A program made the position numbers and the translations under genes. Shown piece by piece: positions 56,668 to 64,000 of a DNA stretch of 64,000 nt. The stretch comes from Candidatus Promineifilum breve (GTDB lineage Bacteria; Chloroflexota; Anaerolineae; Promineifilales; Promineifilaceae): assembly GCF_900066015.1 (NCBI RefSeq), contig NZ_LN890655.1, forward strand, positions 372,001 through 436,000. The letters run 5' to 3'. The notes beneath the pieces are model-generated. The model did no database searches. It was given only the letters and a program-made list of their open reading frames with translations, and was not told the DNA's origin. Position 1 is the first letter of the stretch. Each line of letters opens with the position of its first letter.

Positions 56668-57321
56668 TTAACCCTGGGAAAGTTCCTTCAGGGCCAGATA
56701 ATCGCGCCCGTGCAACCGGTCATAGATGCGCGACCAGATTTGCTCCAGGTGCTCATCGTACTGCACGTAATCCAGGTTGTCGGTATCCACCGTCAGCACC
56801 GGGCTGAGGGTGAAGGCGGCGGCCCATTCATCATAGAGCCGGTTCAGGTCTTGCAGATAGGGGTCGGCGATGTTGCGCTCGTATTCGCGGCCGCGGCCTT
56901 CGATCCGCCGCCGCAACGTCGGCGTCGAAGCGCGGAGATAGATGACCAGATCGGGCGGCTTCAGCAGCCTGGTCAGCGTGACATACAACTCGTAGTAAGC
57001 GTTCCAGTCCCGCTCAGACAGATAGCCTTGATGATACAAATTGCGGGCGAAGATTTCCGCGTCCTCATAGACGCTGCGGTCTTGCAAGATGGCGCCGGAC
57101 TGTTGCAACAAGGTGTGATGCTGCTGGAGCCGCCGCACCAGGAAGAAAATCTGGGAGTGAAAGCTCCAGCGGTTCATGTCGGCGTAGAAGTCGGCCAGAT
57201 AGGGGTTCTCGGCCACCGCTTCCATGACCGGCTCCCAGCCAAGCTTCCCGGCCAGGAGAGAGACGAGGGTCGATTTACCAACGCCGATGTTGCCGGCGAT
57301 GGTGACAAAATAGGTGGGCAT
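56668..57321 (-). CDS. deoxynucleoside kinase (dGK/dAK family)
   Basis: 217 aa. P-loop IAGNIGVGKSTL, VAENPYLADFY, the DRS motif QDRSVYEDAEIFA, and the LID arginines RRRIEGRGREYE. It phosphorylates purine or pyrimidine deoxynucleosides in salvage; the base preference cannot be told. Start at 57321 (MPTYFVTIAG); the ribosome site is weak. Confidence 0.92.
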   Translation of the reverse strand: MPTYFVTIAGNIGVGKSTLVSLLAGKLGWEPVMEAVAENPYLADFYADMNRWSFHSQIFFLVRRLQQHHTLLQQSGAILQDRSVYEDAEIFARNLYHQGYLSERDWNAYYELYVTLTRLLKPPDLVIYLRASTPTLRRRIEGRGREYERNIADPYLQDLNRLYDEWAAAFTLSPVLTVDTDNLDYVQYDEHLEQIWSRIYDRLHGRDYLALKELSQG

Positions 57322-57506
57322 AGACTTTTTAATCCGATACTGGAGGAATGGGCGAACAGTATATGACAAATCGTAATCCAAAACCTGACATTTGTCACTA
57401 TTGCCGGGGCGTAGAAGTGCTAGAGTAGAGGGTAACAATAGCGTCGGCCGCTGGGACTGTGGCCGGCTGATGCGCTAAACAACACGGTCGAAATGAGGAG
57501 TATGCC

Positions 57507-57821
57507 ATGCGCGTGGTAATCGATCGAGATCTATGTGATGCCAATTTGGCTTTCTGCCAGCGTTGTTCGGCGGCTTTCATTCGCTATCCCGAGGGAATAG
57601 ATCGCCAATGTATTCGCGACGTTATCGATGACGGCAGCGATCTGCTGACGATTGAGATGAAGACCGACGGCCGTCAATTGGTGATCGAATTGACCGACGA
57701 GGAGCGCGAACTGGCCTCGGTCGAGGGGTGGGAAGCATTAGCCAATTTCGATCCGGCGCTATTTCGCAGCGGGGCGATGGATCGCTGGCATGAGATTCGG
57801 GTATTGCCGGCGGCTCATTAG
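57507..57821 (+). CDS. unknown protein with Cys-rich N-terminus
   Basis: 104 aa. The N-terminus VVIDRDLCDANLAFCQRC resembles the opening of a ferredoxin-like 4Fe-4S strand, but only three of the usual four cysteines are spaced at all plausibly and a Cys36 stands alone. The rest is beta-rich, ending in WHEIRVLP. No family recognised. GAGGAG lies 7 nt before the ATG at 57507. Confidence 0.7.
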   Translation: MRVVIDRDLCDANLAFCQRCSAAFIRYPEGIDRQCIRDVIDDGSDLLTIEMKTDGRQLVIELTDEERELASVEGWEALANFDPALFRSGAMDRWHEIRVLPAAH

Positions 57822-57838
57822 CCGGGGCGATTGATCAT

Positions 57839-57874
57839 TAGAAACCGAGTTTCTCAGAAGAACCTCGGTTTCTA
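57839..57874. repeat. hairpin-forming repeat GAAACCGAG...CTCGGTTTC
   Basis: An 11-bp outer stem (57839-57849 with 57864-57874) encloses a smaller TTCT/AGAA stem. It sits 18 nt after the preceding stop and could act as a terminator, but it has no T run. The layout also fits a dispersed palindromic repeat. Confidence 0.6.
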
Positions 57875-57890
57875 GGGGTGTCGGTGCAAT

Positions 57891-58256
57891 TTACGGAATC
57901 CCGGCCCACGAAAAGTAAATGATCACGGCCCAAATCAGAGCGCTGATTACGATAATCGGCACAAACTCCGGATGGGCACTGGCGTTGCTCTTGTGGCGAA
58001 ATCGCCGGATGCCCAGCAACGCCCCGACAAACCCCCCGGCCAGGGCTAATAGATGGAGCACCCGTTCGGGAATTCGACCACGCCTGGCTGTGGCCGCTGC
58101 CTTGTCATAGCGATAGAAAACAAGGGCGATGAGATTCACGGCAATCAGCCAATTCCAGTACCAGGCGATGGCTAACGACTGATTCAGAACCAGAAACAGT
58201 GCCGCCGCCAGAATGGCGGCCAACCCACCAAAGATAGTGAAACTGCGGTTCCTCAT
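57891..58256 (-). CDS. DUF1294 membrane protein
   Basis: 121 aa with three or four membrane segments and the DUF1294 core NLIALVFYRYDKAAATARRGRIPERVLHLLALAGG, then GALLGIRRFRHKS. Function unknown. The ATG at 58256 overlaps the GNAT stop as ATGA, so translation is coupled. Confidence 0.85.
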   Translation of the reverse strand: MRNRSFTIFGGLAAILAAALFLVLNQSLAIAWYWNWLIAVNLIALVFYRYDKAAATARRGRIPERVLHLLALAGGFVGALLGIRRFRHKSNASAHPEFVPIIVISALIWAVIIYFSWAGIP

Positions 58257-58711
58257 GCCTTGTTCTCCACTTCGTTTTCGGGTAACCGGAGCATCCGTTG
58301 ACGGTGCTCTTTTTGCCCGACCAACCGAAAGCCCAATCGTTCATAGAGCCGCCGTGCGGGCTGGTTGGTTTCCAGCACGTCGAGTGTCACCGGCATGCCC
58401 CTGTTCTGAGCCTGGTCTAGCAGGCTGGTGACGATCATCGTGCCGATACCGCGCCCCTGATACCCCGGCAGCAGCTCAATCAGCGCCAGATACAGTTCGT
58501 CCGGCCGTTCTTCGATGACCAATACCCCGGCGTCGTGGCCTTCGACTTCAATCACCCGGCGGCCGTTCGGATTAAATTTGCGGCGGAAGTACTCCGCCTG
58601 CCACTCCTCATGCCAGCCCCAGATCGGCTCGACGTACTCGCGAATGGCGGCGCAGTGTAAGGCGTATAGAAAATCGTAATCCGCCTCCGTGGCCGGGCGA
58701 AGGGTGTACAT
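58253..58711 (-). CDS. GNAT N-acetyltransferase
   Basis: 152 aa. Motif A LIELLPGYQGRGIGTMIVTSLL binds acetyl-CoA, and ETNQPARRLYERLGFRLV is the usual GNAT end. The substrate is unknown. Two genes are coupled in the order GNAT then DUF1294. Confidence 0.9.
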   Translation of the reverse strand: MYTLRPATEADYDFLYALHCAAIREYVEPIWGWHEEWQAEYFRRKFNPNGRRVIEVEGHDAGVLVIEERPDELYLALIELLPGYQGRGIGTMIVTSLLDQAQNRGMPVTLDVLETNQPARRLYERLGFRLVGQKEHRQRMLRLPENEVENKA

Positions 58712-58713
58712 GG

Positions 58714-59814
58714 CTAGAAAGCGATCACGCCGCGCGCGATTCGTCCACTGAGCATATCGGCGTAAGCCTCATTGATGCGTTCCAATGGATAGACCTGGGA
58801 GACGAGCCGCTCCAGATCGAGCAACCCGCGCCGGTATAGATCGGCATACAGCGGAAAATCGCGGGCCGGGTTGGCGCTGCCATAGTACGTGCCGGTCACC
58901 GTCTTTTCCTGGCGAGTGATCAGCGCGCCGGGCAAATTGGTCTGGCTGTCCATTGGGGCGATCCCGGCCAGAATGATCGTGCCGCCCGGCCGGGCGGCGG
59001 CCAGACACTCCTCCTGGACGCGCGGCAGACCGATGGCTTCAAAGACGTAATCCGCGCCGCGGCCGTCGGTCAGGGCGCGGATCGCCTCAACCGTATCCGG
59101 CCCGGCCAACAGGAAATCCGTCGCGCCGCCGGCTTTGGCGATGTCGCTCTTGGCCTCATGCCTATCGACGGCCACGATGCGGCCCGCGCCGGCCAGCTTG
59201 GCCCCCATGATGATGCTGAGTCCGACGCCGCCCGCGCCATAGACAACCACGCTGCTGCCCGGTTTCACCCGCGCCGTATTGAGCACCGCGCCCACGCCGG
59301 TCGTGACGGCGCAGCCGATGAGCGCGGCCACCGTCAGGGGGATCGACGGATCGAGCGGCACACAACACACCTCCGGTACGACGGCATGATCGGCGAAGCA
59401 CGACAACGCGCTGAAGTGATAGACCGGCACGCCGTCCTGAGACAGGCGGGTCGTGCCGTCCAGCATCGTACCCGCCCAAATGGGGCCAACGAACGTGCCG
59501 CACAAACTCGGCCGGTCATGGAGGCAATAAAAACAGTGCCCGCAACTGGGCGCCCAATTGAGGGCCACGTGGTCGCCGGCGGCCAGCCGGCTGACGTTCG
59601 GCCCAACCGCGACGACGACACCCGCGCCCTCGTGGCCGGGCACGACCGGCGTCACGTGCTGTGTCGCACCGGTCATTAGATGCCAATCGCTGTGGCAGAC
59701 GCCCACCGCCGCCACGCGCACCAGCACCTCACCCGCGGCCGGCGGCGCTAAATCGAGCGTTTCAATGGTGAAAGGCACGCCCGGCTGCCTGAAAACGGCG
59801 GCTTTGATCTTCAT
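58714..59814 (-). CDS. zinc-dependent alcohol dehydrogenase, class III-like
   Basis: 366 aa MDR enzyme. Catalytic zinc ligands GVCHSDW, GHEGAG and GCAVTT, structural zinc CGHCFYCLHDRPSLC, Rossmann VVVYGAGGVGLSI and an NAD-type Asp in VAVDRHEAK. It is close to glutathione- or mycothiol-linked formaldehyde dehydrogenases and aryl-alcohol dehydrogenases; substrate unknown. Confidence 0.9.
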   Translation of the reverse strand: MKIKAAVFRQPGVPFTIETLDLAPPAAGEVLVRVAAVGVCHSDWHLMTGATQHVTPVVPGHEGAGVVVAVGPNVSRLAAGDHVALNWAPSCGHCFYCLHDRPSLCGTFVGPIWAGTMLDGTTRLSQDGVPVYHFSALSCFADHAVVPEVCCVPLDPSIPLTVAALIGCAVTTGVGAVLNTARVKPGSSVVVYGAGGVGLSIIMGAKLAGAGRIVAVDRHEAKSDIAKAGGATDFLLAGPDTVEAIRALTDGRGADYVFEAIGLPRVQEECLAAARPGGTIILAGIAPMDSQTNLPGALITRQEKTVTGTYYGSANPARDFPLYADLYRRGLLDLERLVSQVYPLERINEAYADMLSGRIARGVIAF

Positions 59815-59905
59815 ACGGTTCCCACAGGGATGAAAGCAGCCGTCGTTTCCAGGCTGGCCCAGGTTATATAGCTATCAGCCGGCGATTGATGAATCGCCAC
59901 GCCGG

Positions 59906-60262
59906 CTACTCCGTCGAAAGGATGTGGAGCTTGGCGTGCGGCACTGTCTCATAGGAGCCGCAATGAAATTTGATCGTGAAGCCGGTAGACAATGCGGGAT
60001 AATCGCCCGCGCGGGCCTTCGTTTCGTCGATGGCAAAATTCATCAGGGCCAGAAAGCGCTCCCCATGCTGGTGCCACATCTCTTCGGTGCTATAGCCCGT
60101 CTCGAACGGCACGGCCAGCCAATGGACGGCCGCTTCCGGCTCCAGGCTGGCGATGAGGGCAAAGCGCTGGGCCTCGTCGCGGGCAATCACCGCGCCCGGC
60201 TCCGCGCCGCTCAGGATAGCCGTAAATGGGTCATGACTCAGTTGATCGTTCCCCGTTCCCAT
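59906..60262 (-). CDS. degenerate HIT-like protein
   Basis: 118 aa. The order DPFTAILSGAEPGAVIARDEAQRF then HWLAVPFET and a terminal GFTIKFHCGSYETVPHAKLHIL resembles HIT hydrolases. The HxHxH triad is changed: His109 and His113 remain but the central (nucleophilic) position is Lys111, so hydrolysis is unlikely. A nucleotide-binding role is possible. The family call is tentative. Confidence 0.6.
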   Translation of the reverse strand: MGTGNDQLSHDPFTAILSGAEPGAVIARDEAQRFALIASLEPEAAVHWLAVPFETGYSTEEMWHQHGERFLALMNFAIDETKARAGDYPALSTGFTIKFHCGSYETVPHAKLHILSTE

Positions 60263-60330
60263 CGTTCGATTCCTCCGTAAAGGTCTTGGTTTCCGTTTAG
60301 GTTAATTCGATGCCTGCATTGCGGCCATGT

Positions 60331-61200
60331 CTACATCGCGCTAATCACCGGGTCGTTATCCACGGCGAAAGCGTAGGGCATCGCCTGCGTGTTATAGGCC
60401 CAGCCGACATGGCCGCGGGCGTCCACGGCGATGAGGCCACCCTGGCCGCCGGTTCGCTCTTCCAGCACACGGATGGCCGACTCGCAGGCCGACCACGCCG
60501 ACAGCCCCGTGCCGACGAAATCACAGACGCGCTTGCTGATGACGACGCGCATCAGCGCCTCGCCATAGCCGGTGGCGCTGACGCCCGCCGTCCAGTTGTC
60601 GGCATACGCGCCGCTGCCCACCTGCGGGCTATCGCCGACTCGCCCCGGCAGCTTGTTGGCCGTGCCGCCGGTCGAGGTGGCCGCGGCCAAATCGCCGCGC
60701 ATGTCGTAGGCCACCGCGCCGACGGTGTCGCCCAGGGCGGGCGTCAGCTCGTGCACTGGTTCGCCCTCGCCGGGGACGAGCAAATCGGCCACCGCGCAGC
60801 GCGGGAAGCCGATGCTATCGGCGAAGGCGTCAGCCCCGACGCCGACGAGAAAATTATGGCCGCTATCGACCATCACCCGCCGGGCCAGGCTAATCGGGTG
60901 GCGCACACGCTGGATGGCGGCAATGGCCCCCATGCTGAGATCGCGGCCGTCCATGATCAGCGCGTCCATCTCCACGTTGCCCTCGGCGTTGGGGTAGCTG
61001 CCGCGGCCCGCGTCCAATACGGGGCAATCCTCCAGGATATTGACCGCCGCCTCAACCGCGTCCAGAGCCGAGCCGCCATCCAGGAGAATGGCCCGCCCTT
61101 TCTCGGCCGCGGCCACGCAGGCCCGCAGTGCTTCCTCGCGCCGCTCGGCCGCGATCGTCCAGTCGCCCGCCCCGCCATGTACAATAATCGCAATCGACAT
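60331..61200 (-). CDS. isoaspartyl peptidase/L-asparaginase (T2 Ntn-hydrolase)
   Basis: 289 aa. The N-terminal IIVHGGAG, GRGSYPNAEGNVEMDALIMDG and the self-cleavage/nucleophile site LGDTVGAVAYD, where the Thr becomes the new N-terminus, are present. STGGTANKLPGRVGDSPQVG and SATGYGEA bind the substrate. It degrades isoaspartyl dipeptides and/or asparagine. Confidence 0.92.
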   Translation of the reverse strand: MSIAIIVHGGAGDWTIAAERREEALRACVAAAEKGRAILLDGGSALDAVEAAVNILEDCPVLDAGRGSYPNAEGNVEMDALIMDGRDLSMGAIAAIQRVRHPISLARRVMVDSGHNFLVGVGADAFADSIGFPRCAVADLLVPGEGEPVHELTPALGDTVGAVAYDMRGDLAAATSTGGTANKLPGRVGDSPQVGSGAYADNWTAGVSATGYGEALMRVVISKRVCDFVGTGLSAWSACESAIRVLEERTGGQGGLIAVDARGHVGWAYNTQAMPYAFAVDNDPVISAM

Positions 61201-61378
61201 CGTTGTTGAACTCCACCGCTAGATTCCGGCCCATTATATTCTGGTAGTGGGCTATCTGTCGATGGAGTGCGCACGCGGTTTCGAGCCGATAGACATTCCT
61301 TGATTTGTAAATCACTCTCAGACAAATTTACTATGCGAATCGCTGCGGCAAACGCTCCAACCGCTCGCTTCCGGGCGG

Positions 61379-61422
61379 CAAAAACAAAACCGGCCGGCGG
61401 GGGATGAATCCCCGCTGGCCGG
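61379..61422 (-). terminator. terminator after thiolase
   Basis: A 13-bp stem with one mismatch (61390-61402 with 61410-61422). On the minus strand it is followed by TTTTGTTTTTG. It ends the beta-oxidation operon, 7 nt after the thiolase stop. Confidence 0.85.
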
Positions 61423-61428
61423 ATTGGC

Positions 61429-62610
61429 TCAGTTCAATCGCTCGAATATCCCGGCCGCGCCCATGCCGCCGCCGATACACATCGTCACCATGCCGAATTG
61501 GGCCTCGCGCCGCCGCATCTCGTGCATCAGTTGCACGGTCAGCTTGGCCCCGGTGCACCCCAACGGATGGCCGAGGGCGATGGCCCCGCCATTCACGTTG
61601 ACGCGCGCTTCGTCCAGCCCCAGGCCGCGAATGACGGCTACCGCCTGCGAGGCAAAGGCTTCATTCAACTCAACCAGGTCGATGTCGGTCAGGCTCATGC
61701 CCGTGCGCTTGAGCAGGCGCGGCACGGCCGACAGCGGCCCCACGCCCATGATCTCCGGGCGCACGCCGCCGACGTTGAAGCCCACAAAACGCAGGATCGG
61801 CGTCAGGCCCAGCGCCTCGGCCTTGCTGCGCTCCATCACCAGCACCGCCGCCGCGCCGTCGCTCAAGGGGGACGAGTTGCCGGCCGTCACCGACCCGCCC
61901 TGCTTGAACACCGGCTTCAGCTTGCCCAGCCCTTCCAGCGTCGTGTCGGCGCGCAGATGCTCATCCCGGTCGAAAACGGTCGTCACCCGCTGTGGGCCAT
62001 TCGGCCCAGCGGTCACTTCTTCGATCGTCAACGGGACGATCTCGTCCTTGAATGCGCCCCGTTCATAGGCGGCGGCGGCCTTGCGGTGACTGTTGACGGC
62101 GAACTCGTCCTGCACCAGGCGCGAAACCTCGTATTCGTCGGCCACGCGCTCGGCCGTCAGCCCCATACCCATGTAGACTTCGGGCATATGCTCCACGACG
62201 TAGGGGTTGGGATTCACCCGGTAGCCGGTCATCGGCACCAGGCTCATCGTCTCCGCCCCGCCGGCGATGATCACGTCGGCCCCATTGGCGATGATCCGCT
62301 CGGCGGCCATGGCGATGGTTTGCAGGCCGCTGGAGCAGAAGCGGTTGACCGTCTGGCCCGGCGTTTCCACTGGCAGACCGGCCCGTAGGGCGATGGCGCG
62401 GGCGAAGTTTAGCCCCTGCGCGCCTTCGGGCATGGCGCAGCCGATGATAACGTCGTCGATCTCGGCCGGGTCGAGGGCCGGCGCTTTGCGCATCAGCTCC
62501 ATGATGACCTCAGCGGCCATCTCGTCCGACCGCCAGTTGCGGGTCGTGCCGCGCTTCGACTTGCCGACCGCCGTCCGGGAACCGGCCACAATTACAGCTT
62601 CTCGCATCAT
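61429..62610 (-). CDS. fadA: acetyl-CoA acyltransferase (thiolase)
   Basis: 393 aa. The active-site Cys lies in NRFCSSGLQTIAMAAE; the His in NVNGGAIALGHPLGCTGAK and the Cys in CIGGGMGAAG complete the triad. SPLSDGAAAVLVMER is the thiolase C-domain signature. It is followed downstream by a terminator. Start at 62610 with GAGGAG 6 nt upstream. It forms a pair with the upstream multifunctional enzyme for fatty acid beta-oxidation. Confidence 0.94.
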   Translation of the reverse strand: MMREAVIVAGSRTAVGKSKRGTTRNWRSDEMAAEVIMELMRKAPALDPAEIDDVIIGCAMPEGAQGLNFARAIALRAGLPVETPGQTVNRFCSSGLQTIAMAAERIIANGADVIIAGGAETMSLVPMTGYRVNPNPYVVEHMPEVYMGMGLTAERVADEYEVSRLVQDEFAVNSHRKAAAAYERGAFKDEIVPLTIEEVTAGPNGPQRVTTVFDRDEHLRADTTLEGLGKLKPVFKQGGSVTAGNSSPLSDGAAAVLVMERSKAEALGLTPILRFVGFNVGGVRPEIMGVGPLSAVPRLLKRTGMSLTDIDLVELNEAFASQAVAVIRGLGLDEARVNVNGGAIALGHPLGCTGAKLTVQLMHEMRRREAQFGMVTMCIGGGMGAAGIFERLN

Positions 62611-62630
62611 AGTATTCTCCTCGGAAAGAA

Positions 62631-62735
62631 AAACCACAGATTTCACAGATTTCACAGATTATTAAACGAGATTATCGATTCGGTGAATCCAATCCTGGTT
62701 TCTTAAATCTGTGAAATCTGTGTAATCTGTGGTTT
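62631..62735. repeat. 30-bp inverted repeat built from ACAGATTTC units
   Basis: The left arm (62631-62660) and right arm (62706-62735) are reverse complements with one mismatch, spaced by 45 nt. Each arm is itself a direct repeat of a 10-bp ACAGATTTC-like unit. It lies between fadN stop and fadA start. It is much more AT-rich than its surroundings. Confidence 0.9.
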
Positions 62736-62748
62736 CTTCTTCTTCATC

Positions 62749-64000
62749 TTAGTTCCGTAATGGCTTGCCCGTCTGGAGCATGTGCATCATGCGTTCGCGG
62801 GTCTTCTCCTCGCCCAGCAGCGACAGGAACGCCTCGCGCTCCAGGTCGAGGATGTACCAGGGATCGACCCAGGCCGGGGCGCTCAGGTCGCCGCCGGTCA
62901 GCACGTAGGCCAGCTTGCCGGCGATTTTGGCGTCGTGCTCCGAGGCAAAGCCGCCCCAGTGCAGCGATTTCACGCCCAGCTTGAGGGCGTAGAGGGCATC
63001 GCGCCCGGCGGCGTAGATCTGTTCGATTTCCGGCGGCCGCGCCCCCGCCGCCACAAGCTGCAACGCCCGCTGCTTGGCCCGCGCCAGCCGGTGGTCGCTA
63101 TTCATCACGATGGTGTCCTGTGGCGTGAGATAGCCCATTGAACGCGCTTCCCAGGCGCTCGCGCCCACCTTGGCCAAAGCGATTTGCTCAAAGGCTTCCT
63201 GCAATGGCGGCAGCACATCGGCGTTGGCGGCGCGCATCGTCGGGTTCACCTTGCGGCGCACGATCTCCTTGCAGCCGCCGCCGGCCGGAATGAGACCCAC
63301 GCCGAACTCCACCAGACCCATGTAGACCTCGTGGTCGGCCACCGCCTCCCAGCCGGCCATCGCCATCTCGACGCCGCCACCCAGGGCCATCTGGTGCGGC
63401 GCGGTGACGACCGGCTTCGGCGCGTGGCGCAGTTGGAACGTGGCCGTCTGCAAGGCACGGATCATCTTGTCCAGCGCGTCGAAATGGCCCGACGCGGCGG
63501 CCACGCCCACGGCGAACAGGTTGGCCCCGGCGCAGAAATGATCGCCGTTGTTGCCGATGACCAGCGCGTCGAAATCGCTATCCAGCCGCTCCAGCGCCTT
63601 GAAGGCCATGTCGATGATGTCCTGATCGATGACATTCATCTTGGCGTGGAACTCATAGAGGGCCACGCCGTCGCCCATGTCGTGGAGGCTGGCGCTGTCG
63701 TTGTGCTCCACGGTCTGGCCCGCGGCGCGCAGGTCTTTGACCAGGATGATATGCTTGTCGGCCTCTTTGGCCCGGTAGGTCTTGGTCTCGAAATCGTAGA
63801 CGCTGCCGTTCTTATAGAAGCAATCGTGGCCGGTCGCCAACATTTCCTTCACCCATGGGGCGACGGTCAGGCCGGCGGCTTCCATCTTGGCCGCCGTTTC
63901 GGCCACCCCCAGCATGTCCCATATCTCGAACGGCCCGGCCTCATGGCTGAAGCCCCAGCGCATGGCATCGTCCACGTCGGACAATTTGTAGGCGATCTCC
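62749..64000 (-). CDS. fadN: 3-hydroxyacyl-CoA dehydrogenase/enoyl-CoA hydratase, 5' end off window
   Basis: The visible 417 residues start with the end of a 3-hydroxyacyl-CoA dehydrogenase domain (YKLSDVDDAMRWGFSHEAGPFEIWDMLG) and continue into an enoyl-CoA hydratase domain with the oxyanion-hole GDHFCAGANLFA and MALGGGVEMAMAG. Dehydrogenase before hydratase is the FadN (YusL) order, opposite to E. coli FadB. The N-terminal NAD domain lies beyond the right edge. With fadA downstream this is a beta-oxidation operon like B. subtilis fadNAE. Confidence 0.9.
   Translation of the reverse strand, partial: EIAYKLSDVDDAMRWGFSHEAGPFEIWDMLGVAETAAKMEAAGLTVAPWVKEMLATGHDCFYKNGSVYDFETKTYRAKEADKHIILVKDLRAAGQTVEHNDSASLHDMGDGVALYEFHAKMNVIDQDIIDMAFKALERLDSDFDALVIGNNGDHFCAGANLFAVGVAAASGHFDALDKMIRALQTATFQLRHAPKPVVTAPHQMALGGGVEMAMAGWEAVADHEVYMGLVEFGVGLIPAGGGCKEIVRRKVNPTMRAANADVLPPLQEAFEQIALAKVGASAWEARSMGYLTPQDTIVMNSDHRLARAKQRALQLVAAGARPPEIEQIYAAGRDALYALKLGVKSLHWGGFASEHDAKIAGKLAYVLTGGDLSAPAWVDPWYILDLEREAFLSLLGEEKTRERMMHMLQTGKPLRN

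Noticed and set aside
62631-62735. Insertion-sequence ends
   Set aside because: Only 45 nt lie between the arms, with no transposase or target duplication.

Overview
The window is GC-rich (roughly 60 %), densely coded chromosomal DNA with many 1-38 nt gene overlaps and no phage, insertion sequence or CRISPR array. The gene content suggests an uncultured member of the Chloroflexota, probably the Anaerolineae/Ardenticatenia side. This is an inference from protein character: CARDB and PA14 surface proteins, FhaA-type FHA proteins, an alpha6/alpha6-barrel plus DUF4430 pair, a UPF0316 membrane protein, and no outer-membrane transport genes.

Layout. 1-5.3 kb: a broken-off class III nucleotide cyclase, rpsT, a response regulator, an O-antigen-ligase-like protein, tRNA-Gly(CCC) and two FHA proteins. 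5.3-13.1 kb: selD, itself read through an in-frame UGA (selenocysteine at residue 17), an M24 peptidase, two GT4 glycosyltransferases, a coiled-coil protein and selB. 13.2-24.6 kb: a PA14/SH3 surface protein with its own promoter and terminator, a UPF0316 protein, panB-panE-panC, a class III sirtuin, a CheY-like regulator, a double GNAT protein, and a 913-aa three-domain fusion linked to serine chemistry and coupled to a HAD phosphatase. 24.7-35.7 kb, minus strand: a secreted metzincin, topA with an unusual N-terminus, manC, dprA, rimM, a KH protein, rpsP, ffh, and metK behind a SAM-I riboswitch. 35.8-45.8 kb: an M64-like peptidase with an unknown partner, fabI, a proline dehydrogenase, rfbC, then dgkA-ybeY-pgpH-yqeY, a methyltransferase and two paralogous lipoproteins.

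45.8-53.6 kb is the most striking region. A promoter, a cobalamin riboswitch and a terminator precede a tightly packed minus-strand operon. It encodes a secreted alpha6/alpha6-barrel protein, a membrane-anchored DUF4430 (transcobalamin beta-domain-like) protein, ECF S, T and double-ATPase components, and a PduO-type cobalamin adenosyltransferase. The two exported proteins together carry the two domains of animal intrinsic factor/transcobalamin, split over two genes. I propose that they form a two-part corrinoid-capturing receptor feeding an ECF B12 importer, with adenosylation after entry.

53.6-64 kb: a methyltransferase, gpmI, tRNA-Asn, dodecin, a deoxynucleoside kinase, small hypothetical genes, an alcohol dehydrogenase, a degenerate HIT-like protein, an isoaspartyl peptidase/asparaginase, and a beta-oxidation pair (thiolase and a 3-hydroxyacyl-CoA dehydrogenase/enoyl-CoA hydratase that runs off the right edge). 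No gene-free stretch longer than 300 bases is unexplained: the two candidates (35.41-35.88 kb and 53.25-53.63 kb) are riboswitch leaders and promoters.
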